A DNA stretch of 7,564 nt, taken from assembly GCF_023230885.1 (NCBI RefSeq), contig NZ_JALNWM010000172.1, positions 1 through 7,564 on the forward strand, written 5' to 3'. The stretch comes from Desulfocurvus sp. GTDB lineage: Bacteria; Desulfobacterota; Desulfovibrionia; Desulfovibrionales; Desulfovibrionaceae. The notes under the pieces are model-generated. The model did not search any database. It saw only the letters and a program-made list of their open reading frames with translations, and was not told the origin of the DNA. Both the position numbers and the translations under genes were made by a program. Shown here piece by piece: positions 1 through 5,447 of the stretch. Positions within the stretch are counted from its first letter, which is position 1. Every line of letters starts with the position of its first letter.

Positions 1-39
1 AGCGGGGCCGCCCGGGCGCCCGGCTGCCGGGGGAGGGCG

Positions 40-84
40 GCGCCGGGCCCGGGCTGGCGGGGTCGCGCCCCGGCGCTTATTTTA
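40..84 (+). terminator. Probable intrinsic terminator of a gene left of the window
   Basis: GCGCCGGG at 40-47 is the exact reverse complement of CCCGGCGC at 69-76, and the stem is followed at once by the T-rich tail TTATTTTA (77-84), which stands out in this G+C-rich sequence. A smaller hairpin (GGGG 59-62 with CCCC 68-71) competes with it. It would end a rightward transcript entering from the left edge. The 21-base loop is long for a terminator, so the call is moderate. Confidence 0.45.
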
Positions 85-110
85 TGTATTGGGCGCATGG
101 TCTCCCCCCC

Positions 111-242
111 CGGGCCCCGGCGCCTTCTCCGGCCCTCGGCCTTCTCCCCGGGGTTCCGCCCTTTCCTATGGATTTCGTCGTCTCCCTTCGGCCCTGGCGC
201 CTTCCCCGATCCCGCCGTCTTCCCCCGGGCCCCGGCGCCCCC
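111..242 (+). repeat. Degenerate C-rich repeats, about 17-20 bases each, in a non-coding stretch
   Basis: Four related units can be aligned by eye at 111-130, 130-149, 189-207 and 226-242, all variants of CGGsCCyyGGCGCCTTCyCC. The outer two lie within an exact 18-base direct repeat (107-124 and 222-239). The + strand here is strongly pyrimidine-biased. Open frames exist on both strands, but they are low-complexity Pro/Arg/Gly strings with no family resemblance, so I treat all of 1-326 as non-coding. The function is unknown; it could be a repetitive intergenic element or an upstream regulatory spacer. Confidence 0.45.
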
Positions 243-249
243 GGTCCCC
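222..249 (-). other. Putative G-quadruplex motif (minus strand)
   Basis: On the + strand, four C-runs of 5, 4, 5 and 4 bases (222-226, 230-233, 238-242, 246-249) are separated by spacers of 3, 4 and 3 bases. The minus strand therefore carries four G-tracts of at least four with short loops, which meets the usual G-quadruplex pattern. It lies about 43 bases upstream of the TTGACA box at 292. Such patterns also arise by chance in very G+C-rich DNA, so any function is only inferred. Confidence 0.4.
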
Positions 250-291
250 TCCGGCGTTCCGGCGCCCCCTGCAAGCGATAATCGTTTTGCA

Positions 292-320
292 TTGACAGCC
301 CCCGGCCCCGGGCGTAGGGT
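292..320 (+). promoter_or_regulatory. Sigma-70-type promoter for the leader and aldolase genes
   Basis: A perfect -35 box TTGACA lies at 292-297. Seventeen bases later is TAGGGT (315-320), a weak -10 hexamer matching TATAAT at three positions. The local sequence 276-297 is unusually A+T-rich for this region. The predicted start of transcription, about 7 bases after the -10, falls almost on the ATG at 327. The leader ORF would then have little or no 5' untranslated sequence unless transcription starts further upstream. AGGG at 316-319 could otherwise serve as a weak ribosome binding site. Confidence 0.5.
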
Positions 321-326
321 CCGCCC

Positions 327-449
327 ATGCACACCGTCCCCGCCAGCGCCCGTCTTGCCTGCCACGTTTCGCCGCGTCCCGCGGCGGGCGTTTTTTTCGC
401 GGGCTTTTATTACCCCGGCGCGCGGCCCGGGGCGGGGGATGCGTCGTAG
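327..449 (+). CDS. Phe/Tyr-rich leader peptide (40 aa), attenuation control of the aldolase gene
   Basis: This small ORF starts at ATG 327 and stops at TAG 447-449. It encodes 40 residues with the core GVFFAGFYYPG. Codons 23-24 are Phe-Phe (TTT TTC, 393-398), codon 27 is Phe (TTT, 405-407), and codons 28-29 are Tyr-Tyr (TAT TAC, 408-413). Five aromatic codons within seven is remarkable in a region where almost every codon ends in G or C. The ORF ends 32 bases before a strong terminator hairpin and 87 bases before an aromatic-pathway aldolase. That is the arrangement of ribosome-mediated attenuators such as the pheA and trp leaders of enteric bacteria. The start is either leaderless or uses the weak AGGG at 316-319. 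I infer that shortage of charged tRNA-Phe or tRNA-Tyr stalls the ribosome and prevents termination. Part of the T-richness could instead come from terminator-like tails in the same segment. Confidence 0.6.
   Translation: MHTVPASARLACHVSPRPAAGVFFAGFYYPGARPGAGDAS
368..432 (+). promoter_or_regulatory. Overlapping RNA hairpins in the attenuator leader
   Basis: Several exclusive stems can form. CGCCGCG 370-376 pairs with CGCGGCG 380-386 around a 3-base loop and is followed by T7 at 391-397. CCCGCG 378-383 pairs with CGCGGG 398-403. CCCCGG 413-418 pairs with CCGGGG 427-432, just after the Tyr codons. In addition CCGGCG 415-420 can pair with CGCCGG 485-490, the 5' arm of the terminator, with GCCC 425-428 adding pairs to GGGC 481-484. 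That last pairing is a candidate antiterminator. The stems are read directly from the sequence; which of them form is inference. Confidence 0.45.
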
Positions 450-481
450 GCCGCAAGGCCGCGCGCACACGCGAACCCACG

Positions 482-510
482 GGCCGCCGGAATGTTCCGG
501 CGGCCTTTTT
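482..510 (+). terminator. Attenuator-type intrinsic terminator upstream of the aldolase
   Basis: GGCCGCCGG at 482-490 and CCGGCGGCC at 497-505 form a perfect 9-bp G+C stem with hexaloop AATGTT, and the stem is directly followed by TTTTT (506-510). It lies between the leader stop codon and the aldolase ribosome binding site (AAGGAG, 523-528), inside the same transcription unit. It must therefore either be conditional or strongly limit expression, as an attenuator would. Confidence 0.8.
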
Positions 511-536
511 CATGCTTGCAGCAAGGAGTACCCGTC

Positions 537-1334
537 ATGCACATCGGCAAGGCCATCCGGATGGAACGCATCTTCAACCGCGACACCCAGCGGGCCATCG
601 TCGTGCCCCTGGACCACGGCACCACCGTGGGCCCCATCCCCGGGCTCATCGACATGCGCGAGACCCTGACCCACATCGCCGAGGGCGGGGCCAACGCGGT
701 GCTGATGCACAAGGGCCTGGTGCCCTGCGGCCATCGCCAGAGCGGCCCGGACATCGGGCTCATCGTGCACCTGTCGGCCAGCACGACGCTGTCGCCCTTT
801 CCCAACGCCAAGACCCTCACGGGCACGGTGGAGGACGCCATCAAGCTCGGCGCCGACGCGGTTTCCGTGCATGTGAACATCGGCGACGAGACCGAGCGCG
901 ACATGCTGCGCGACCTGGGGCGCACGGCTTCGCGCGCGTCGGACTGGGGCATGCCCGTGCTGGCGATGGTCTACGCGCGTGGGCCCAAGATCGGCGACGA
1001 GTACGACCCTGCCGTGGTGGCGCATTGCGCGCGGGTGGGCATGGAGCTGGGGGCGGACGTGGTCAAGGTGCCCTACACCGGCGACCCCGAGAGCTTCGCC
1101 CGGGTGGTGGAGGGCGTGTGCGTGCCGGTGGTCATCGCGGGCGGGCCCAAGCTGGACAGCCTGGCGGGGCTGCTGGGCATGGTGCGCGATTCCCTGGCCG
1201 CCGGGGGCCGGGGCCTGTCCATCGGGCGCAATATCTTCCAGGCCGCGCGGCCCTATCACCTGGTGCGCGCCCTGCGGGGCCTGGTCCACGAGGGCTGGAG
1301 CCTGGAGCGGGCCCTGGACGCCGCCCAGGGCTGA
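537..1334 (+). CDS. 2-amino-3,7-dideoxy-D-threo-hept-6-ulosonate (ADH) synthase, class I aldolase (DhnA/COG1830 family)
   Basis: This 265-residue cytoplasmic TIM-barrel aldolase is predicted to join a 6-deoxy-5-ketofructose phosphate unit with L-aspartate semialdehyde. The product, ADH, enters the archaeal-type alternative route to 3-dehydroquinate. The N-terminal segment GKAIRMERIFNR, the block EGGANAVLMHKG and the phrase VPLDHGTTVGPIPGL closely resemble Methanocaldococcus jannaschii MJ0400 as I recall it. D26, Y146 and K177 (in DVVKVPYTGD) line up with its acid/base residues and Schiff-base lysine, at a constant offset of 7. GG at 202-203 and SIGRNIF at 228-234 form the phosphate site. The start at 537 has AAGGAG (523-528) at 8 bases; an in-frame ATG at 492 lies in the terminator loop and is rejected. 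The gene follows a Phe/Tyr leader and is faced 27 bases downstream by a convergent gene, so it seems to be transcribed alone. A fructose-bisphosphate aldolase of the same family is the main alternative. Confidence 0.88.
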   Translation: MHIGKAIRMERIFNRDTQRAIVVPLDHGTTVGPIPGLIDMRETLTHIAEGGANAVLMHKGLVPCGHRQSGPDIGLIVHLSASTTLSPFPNAKTLTGTVEDAIKLGADAVSVHVNIGDETERDMLRDLGRTASRASDWGMPVLAMVYARGPKIGDEYDPAVVAHCARVGMELGADVVKVPYTGDPESFARVVEGVCVPVVIAGGPKLDSLAGLLGMVRDSLAAGGRGLSIGRNIFQAARPYHLVRALRGLVHEGWSLERALDAAQG

Positions 1335-1361
1335 CGCCGGGAACGGGCCCGGACGCCGGGC

Positions 1362-2531
1362 TCAGAAGTCCAGGGCCAGGGGCGCGGCCCCGGGCAGCGG
1401 CCCGCCCTGGCGATAGGCCTTCACGGTGTACTTGAGCACGGCCCACAGGTCGTGCATGGGCCCCGGGGCCCAGCCGGGAGACTGGGCCTCGCCGGGCCGG
1501 GCCGTGCGCCGGGGCGCGTCGCCCATGACGGCCTTGTACACCGCCCCCGCGTTGCGGCGGCCCGTGGCCCGGGCCATGCTGCCGGCCAGGGCCCGCGCCG
1601 CGGCTTCGGGGTCGGCCGTGAAGTGGCAGGCCCGGGCCATAGCCGCGTGGACCGCGCCTGGGGGGCTGTAGCGTTCGGCCAGGGCGTAGGCCCGGCCGGC
1701 CGCCGCGTGGTCGCCGCCGCGCACCAGGGCGAAGCCCAGGTCCACGAAGGGATTTTCGGTGTCGGGGTGCTCGCGCAGGATGCGGGCCACCTCGCCTCGG
1801 GTGCGCAGCATCTCGTCGCGCATGGCGAAGGCCTGCGCGGCGCGGCGCATGGCCTCGCGGGCCCTGGCGGGCTCGCCCAGCTCCTTCCAGGCGCTGGCCA
1901 GCCCCACATGGGCCTCGGCCAGCAGGCTGTTCACCGCCACGGCCCTGGAGAATTCGCGCACGGCCTCCTCGTAGCGCCGCGCGGCCAGGTGGCCGCAGCC
2001 GGCCTGGTAGTGCCCCCGGGCCTCGTCGCGCGGGGGGGCCGCCCGCTCGAAGGCCCGGGCGGCCTCGGCGTGCCGCCCCCGGGCCGCCTCGCCGCGCGCC
2101 AGGGCCAGGGCCGCCAGCCGGGCCGCCCCGGGGTCGGCCCCGCGCGCCGCCAGGCGCAGCTGGCGCCCGAATGCCTCCTGGGAGTAGGGCCGCAGCAGGA
2201 ACCCCGAGCACCCGGCGGCCACGGCCTCCAGAACGTCGGCCTCGGCGCCCAGGGTACTGGTCAGCACGATGGGCGTGCGGTCGAAGGCCCTGCGGCGGCG
2301 CAGCATGGCCGCCACCCGGGGGCCCGTGGTCCGGCCCAGGTCGGCATCCAGCAGTACGAGGTCCACGGGATTGGCCGCCAGCCAGGCCACGGTGGCGCGG
2401 ACGTTCGTCCCGCCGCGCACCACGGGCACCCCCGCCCGGCGCAGGAAGTCGCGGTCGGTGCGCAGGTTGTCCGCCGAGGGGGTGACCACCAGGGCCGAGG
2501 CGAAGGGGTGGGCGACAGTGTTCTTTTGCAT
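1362..2531 (-). CDS. Degenerate response-regulator receiver domain fused to tetratricopeptide repeats
   Basis: This is a 389-residue cytoplasmic protein with no signal peptide or membrane segment. Residues 13-130 resemble a CheY-like receiver: strand ALVVTPS (13-19), LVLLDAD with candidate phospho-acceptor D62, PIVLTST with T91/S92, and GFLLRPYS (110-117). The usual acidic pair after strand 1 is absent (TPSADN instead) and the conserved Lys is R114, so phosphorylation in the normal way is doubtful. Residues about 138-320 contain around five TPR helix pairs, for example YEEAVREFSRAVAVN at 187-201, suggesting a protein-binding scaffold. The last 50 residues are Pro/Gly/Ala-rich. The start has GGAG (complement of 2540-2543) at 8 bases. 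It converges on the aldolase and diverges from the cytochrome/chemoreceptor unit. Receiver-TPR proteins occur in Desulfovibrio and relatives, but a specific role is not known to me. Confidence 0.8.
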   Translation of the reverse strand: MQKNTVAHPFASALVVTPSADNLRTDRDFLRRAGVPVVRGGTNVRATVAWLAANPVDLVLLDADLGRTTGPRVAAMLRRRRAFDRTPIVLTSTLGAEADVLEAVAAGCSGFLLRPYSQEAFGRQLRLAARGADPGAARLAALALARGEAARGRHAEAARAFERAAPPRDEARGHYQAGCGHLAARRYEEAVREFSRAVAVNSLLAEAHVGLASAWKELGEPARAREAMRRAAQAFAMRDEMLRTRGEVARILREHPDTENPFVDLGFALVRGGDHAAAGRAYALAERYSPPGAVHAAMARACHFTADPEAAARALAGSMARATGRRNAGAVYKAVMGDAPRRTARPGEAQSPGWAPGPMHDLWAVLKYTVKAYRQGGPLPGAAPLALDF

Positions 2532-2871
2532 GGCGTGTGCTCCGGTGCTGCCGTGCGCGGGCCTTTGCCCCCTTATCGGCGCCCCGCCCGGGGGGCTTTA
2601 GTCCGCCCCGGGCCGCCCCGTCCGGCCTGCCCGGGTGGGGCGGGAATGACATTTTTTTCACTATACTTCGCATCCAACCTACCGATATGACGCAGTGAAG
2701 CGTGGCGGCCCCGGGAGACCGGGCGCGCGCAGGGGTTGCCTTCCGGGTGGGAACTGGATAGGAGAACCCACTTCTGTTGCGTAGGCATTTCCCCCCACAC
2801 AGGAAACCCGGGTTCGAAATCTAGATTGGGATGAAAGGAATCCCCCGAACGATGCCCCTCGGAGGTTCGCA
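2532..2871. other. Divergent intergenic region between the receiver-TPR gene and the cytochrome unit
   Basis: No gene is seen in these 340 bases. The stretch next to 2531 is G+C-rich with CCCGGG-type palindromes. An A+T-rich island at 2646-2690 contains TATACT (2662-2667), which reads TATAGT on the minus strand and so could serve either direction. A small hairpin can form from GTGGG 2747-2751 and CCCAC 2767-2771. GGTTCGAAAT (2811-2820) is nearly repeated as GGTTCGCAAT (2864-2873) across the cytochrome start codon. CGAAC 2846-2850 and GTTCG 2865-2869 bracket the Shine-Dalgarno sequence GGAGG (2861-2865). No tRNA or known riboswitch was recognised. Confidence 0.5.
2662..2688 (+). promoter_or_regulatory. 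Candidate sigma-28 (FliA)-like promoter for the cytochrome/chemoreceptor unit
   Basis: TATACTTC (2662-2669), an 11-base spacer, and ACCGATAT (2681-2688) match the enteric FliA consensus TAAAGTTT-N11-GCCGATAA at 5 of 8 and 6 of 8 positions with the exact spacing. FliA promoters are typical of chemoreceptor genes, which fits the second gene of the unit. It would leave a long 5' leader of roughly 175-180 bases. No convincing sigma-70 pair was found nearby; TATACT alone could be a -10 box. Confidence 0.35.
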
Positions 2872-3333
2872 ATGATACGGCTGGATTTTCCGGCGCGGTT
2901 GCTGGTCGCCGCAATGATAGTGTTCGCCACGGCATGGCCGGTCCGGGCCGGGGACTATGCGGGCTCCAAGGCCTGCGCGGACTGCCACGACGAGCAGTAC
3001 GAGAACTTTGCCAGGCATTCCAAGAAAGCCAAATCGTGGCACAGCGTGGAGATCATGGCCTCGGACCTGACCCCCGAGGAGCTTCGCGGCTGCTATGACT
3101 GCCACACCACCGGCCACGGCAGGGGCGGGTTCCGCGACTACCAGTCCACCCCCGAGCTGGCCGACGTGGGCTGTGAGTCCTGCCACGGGCCGGGCGCGGC
3201 GCACATCGACTCCGGCGGCGACCCCGGGCTGGTGGTCCGCCGGCCGGCCCTGGAGACCTGCGAGAGCTGCCACAACGCCGAGCGCGTGGCCGACTTCAAA
3301 TTCAAACCGCTGCTGTTCAGCGGCGCGCACTAG
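2872..3333 (+). CDS. Periplasmic tetrahaem c-type cytochrome (cytochrome c554-like)
   Basis: The 153-residue precursor has a clear signal peptide: an R-containing N-terminus, hydrophobic residues 10-22, and likely cleavage after VRA (residue 26), leaving about 127 residues. There are four CxxCH haem sites: C35-H39, C74-H78, C101-H105 and C130-H134. Five further histidines (H49, H57, H82, H111, H153) could give bis-His ligation to all four haems. The pattern CADCH, CYDCHTTGHG and CESCHGPGAAH resembles the cytochrome c554/c' family, here in a short form. Shine-Dalgarno GGAGG (2861-2865) lies 6 bases before the ATG. The stop codon is 9 bases before a chemoreceptor gene that itself has a haem site, so the two are probably co-transcribed and translationally coupled. 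I infer that it exchanges electrons with that sensor or with a nearby respiratory partner. Confidence 0.88.
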   Translation: MIRLDFPARLLVAAMIVFATAWPVRAGDYAGSKACADCHDEQYENFARHSKKAKSWHSVEIMASDLTPEELRGCYDCHTTGHGRGGFRDYQSTPELADVGCESCHGPGAAHIDSGGDPGLVVRRPALETCESCHNAERVADFKFKPLLFSGAH

Positions 3334-3342
3334 GGGGCGGCC

Positions 3343-5370
3343 ATGTTCAGAGCCCTGCGCAACCACGTCAGCGCCAAGGTCACGGCCCTGGTGGTCGGTG
3401 TCAGCGTGGCCGTGTTTTCCGCCCTGGTGGCCATCAGCGCCTCCTGGCAGCGCGACGGCATGGTCGGACAGATGGACAGCTCCCTGACGCGCACCGCCGA
3501 GCTGATCCGCCTGGCCGTGGAGAACCCCATGGTCGTGGGCGACGACGCGGGCACCAAGACGGCATTCGCGTTCCTGCGCGGCAAATACCCGGACACCACC
3601 ATCTACCTGACCAATTTCAAGGGCAACGTCACCTACTGCACCGACGAGGCCCTGGTCCGGCGCGACTTCGCGAAGGCCTACGGCCAGGAGGACATCGACG
3701 GGCTGCTGGCCCGGGCCCTGCGGGAGCCGGTGGAGGCCGGGCTGCTGACCAGCCACGGCGGACGTGACCTGTTCCTGCGCGTCATGAGCGTGCCCAACGA
3801 CAAGACCTGCCACCATTGCCACGGCGCCTCGCAGCCCATCCTGGGCGGCATGGTGGTGGTCCAGGACGTGAGCCCGGCCGTGGCCGCCATCGACGCGCAG
3901 ATCTGGGGCTTCGTTGGCCTGTGCGCGGCGGGACTCGTGCTTCTGGCCGTGCCGGTGGTGGTCTTCCTGCGGCGCAGCGTGGTGGCGCGCATCTCCTCCA
4001 TCGCCGGGGCGGCCAACGAGGTGGCCTCGGGCAATCTGGCCGCCGCCTTCGACGCCTCCAGCGGCGACGAGCTCGGCCAGCTGGCCGGGCACCTGGGCGG
4101 GATGGTCGCCAAGCTCAAGACGCAGCTGGGCTTCTCCCAGGGCATCCTGAACGGCATGACCGTGCCCTGCTATGTGGCCGACACCGGCGGGCGGGTGACC
4201 TTCGTCAACCGGCCCCTGCTGGACCTGCTCGGCCTGGACGGCGACCCCGGGGAGTATGCGGGCCGGGCCGTGGCCGAGCTGTATTACGGCGACGCCGGGC
4301 GCCAGACCATCGTCTCCCAGGTGCTGGAAACGCGCCAGGCCCAGTCGCGCCCGCGTTTCGAATACACCAGCCGCAAGGGCGCCCGGCTCTTCCTGAGCGT
4401 TGAGGCCGCCCCCCTGTACGACCTGGACGGCAACCTCATCGGCGCCTTCGCCCTGACCACGGACCTGACGGCCGTGGTCGGGCAGCAGGAGCTCATCGAA
4501 ACCCAGCACCGGCGCATTGCCGAGGCCGCGGCCCAGGCCGAGGACGTGTCGGTGCAGATGTCCACCTTCGCCGACGAGCTGGCCGCCCAGGTGGACGAGG
4601 CCAGCAGCGGCTCGGCCGAGCAGCAGGCGCGCACCGCCGAGGTCGCCACGGCCATGGAGCAGATGAACGCCACGGTGCTCGAGGTCGCGGGCAGCGCCGG
4701 GGGCGCGGCGGAACTGGCCGACCAGGCCCGGGCCCTGGCCGAGGACGGGCTCGGGGTCGTCCAGGAGTCGGTGGCCCTGTCCGAGGACCTGGGCCGCCGC
4801 GCCGAGGACCTCAAGCGCGACATGGCCGACCTGGGCCGCCAGGCCGAGGACGTGGGCCGGATCATCGAGGTCATCAACGATATCGCCGACCAGACGAACC
4901 TGCTGGCGCTGAACGCGGCCATCGAGGCCGCCCGGGCGGGCGACGCGGGCCGGGGCTTCGCCGTGGTCGCCGACGAGGTGCGCAAGCTGGCCGAGCGGAC
5001 CATGACCGCCACCAAGGAGGTCACGGGGTCCATCCAGGCCATCCAGGGCAGCGCCGGGGCCAACGTGGAGGGCACGGAGCGCACCGTGCGGGGCATCGTC
5101 CGCAGCCGCGACATGGCCCAGAAATCCGGCCAGGCCCTGGAGCGCATCGTGGAGATGGTCCAGAAGACCGCCGACCAGGTGCGCTCCATCGCCACGGCCG
5201 CCGAGGAGCAGTCGGCCACCTCGGAGCAGATCACCCGCTCCACCGAGGGCATCAACCACATCGCCCACGAGACGGCGCGGACCATGGCCGAGTCGGCCGC
5301 CGCCGTGTCCGAGCTGGCCGAGCAGGCCCAGGCCCTGCGCCGGATCATCGAGGACATGCGCGCGGCCTGA
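3343..5370 (+). CDS. Methyl-accepting chemotaxis protein with periplasmic c-type haem sensor, HAMP and PAS domains
   Basis: A complete 675-residue chemoreceptor. Membrane segment 1 is at about 12-33 and segment 2 at about 187-209. The periplasmic domain between them (34-186) looks like a single Cache/PAS-like fold and ends with one haem motif, CHHCHG (C156, C159, H160), in the setting 'PNDKTCHHCHG...GGMVVVQ'. Such haem sensor domains are known in Geobacter receptors, and Desulfovibrio DcrA is another haem chemoreceptor. H138 or a nearby Met could be the distal ligand. HAMP is at about 208-262, PAS at about 266-380 (with C276), and the signalling coiled coil at 400-675. The CheA/CheW-binding tip is around 510-553 (DIADQTNLLALNAAIEAARA), and methylation-like helices lie at 434-450 and 616-632. 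It has no C-terminal NWETF-type tether. The start overlaps the cytochrome context: AGGGGG at 3332-3337 covers that gene's stop codon. It probably signals periplasmic redox state or oxygen to the flagellar machinery. Confidence 0.9.
   Translation: MFRALRNHVSAKVTALVVGVSVAVFSALVAISASWQRDGMVGQMDSSLTRTAELIRLAVENPMVVGDDAGTKTAFAFLRGKYPDTTIYLTNFKGNVTYCTDEALVRRDFAKAYGQEDIDGLLARALREPVEAGLLTSHGGRDLFLRVMSVPNDKTCHHCHGASQPILGGMVVVQDVSPAVAAIDAQIWGFVGLCAAGLVLLAVPVVVFLRRSVVARISSIAGAANEVASGNLAAAFDASSGDELGQLAGHLGGMVAKLKTQLGFSQGILNGMTVPCYVADTGGRVTFVNRPLLDLLGLDGDPGEYAGRAVAELYYGDAGRQTIVSQVLETRQAQSRPRFEYTSRKGARLFLSVEAAPLYDLDGNLIGAFALTTDLTAVVGQQELIETQHRRIAEAAAQAEDVSVQMSTFADELAAQVDEASSGSAEQQARTAEVATAMEQMNATVLEVAGSAGGAAELADQARALAEDGLGVVQESVALSEDLGRRAEDLKRDMADLGRQAEDVGRIIEVINDIADQTNLLALNAAIEAARAGDAGRGFAVVADEVRKLAERTMTATKEVTGSIQAIQGSAGANVEGTERTVRGIVRSRDMAQKSGQALERIVEMVQKTADQVRSIATAAEEQSATSEQITRSTEGINHIAHETARTMAESAAAVSELAEQAQALRRIIEDMRAA
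4882..4995 (+). repeat. Chemoreceptor tip segment, copy 1 of a near-identical pair
   Basis: These 114 bases encode the CheA/CheW-binding hairpin tip of the first chemoreceptor. They match 7418-7531 with only three differences (4929, 4932 and 4968), all at synonymous third positions. The first 47 bases are identical. Flanking coding sequence is much more diverged. Confidence 0.85.
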
Positions 5371-5394
5371 GGCGCGCGGCGCCTGCGCGGGCGA

Positions 5395-5424
5395 GGGCCC
5401 CGGCCGGAAAACCGGCCGGGGCCC
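5395..5424 (+). terminator. Hairpin terminator after the haem chemoreceptor
   Basis: GGGCCCCGGCCGG (5395-5407) and CCGGCCGGGGCCC (5412-5424) form a perfect 13-bp stem with an AAAA tetraloop. It lies 24 bases past the stop codon and is followed by TTCGCGTTT. The T-tract is poor, but the stem is very strong. It separates the cytochrome/chemoreceptor unit from the next chemoreceptor gene. Confidence 0.75.
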
Positions 5425-5447
5425 TTCGCGTTTCTGGCGCGGCCGTC

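Noticed and set aside
274..281. AGCGATAA as a FliA -10 element upstream of the leader ORF
   Set aside because: No matching -35 element at the required spacing, and the TTGACA just downstream is the better promoter signal.
492..536. In-frame ATG at 492 extending the aldolase by 15 residues
   Set aside because: It lies in the loop of the terminator hairpin and has no ribosome binding site, and the extension does not resemble the family. The ATG at 537 has AAGGAG at 8 bases and gives the expected N-terminus.
97..669. Long Pro/Arg-rich frame across the upstream region and the aldolase start
   Set aside because: Low-complexity product, overlaps a clear gene in another frame, and no ribosome binding site. 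Typical shadow frame of high-G+C DNA.
1335..1361. Bidirectional terminator between the convergent aldolase and receiver-TPR genes
   Set aside because: The 27-base gap has only short CCGGG/CCCGG pairings and no T-tract in either direction.
1452..2690. A 412-codon plus-strand frame opposite the receiver-TPR gene
   Set aside because: Gly/Ala/His/Arg-rich with no recognisable fold. The minus-strand frame has receiver and TPR patterns and a good ribosome binding site.
2806..2826. tRNA T-arm-like sequence (GGTTCGAAAT)
   Set aside because: The flanking five bases on each side do not pair, and no acceptor, D or anticodon arms can be fitted.
2695..2871. Cyclic-di-GMP (GEMM) riboswitch in the long leader before the cytochrome
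   Set aside because: These are common in this group, but the conserved GEMM core and tetraloop receptor sequences are not seen.
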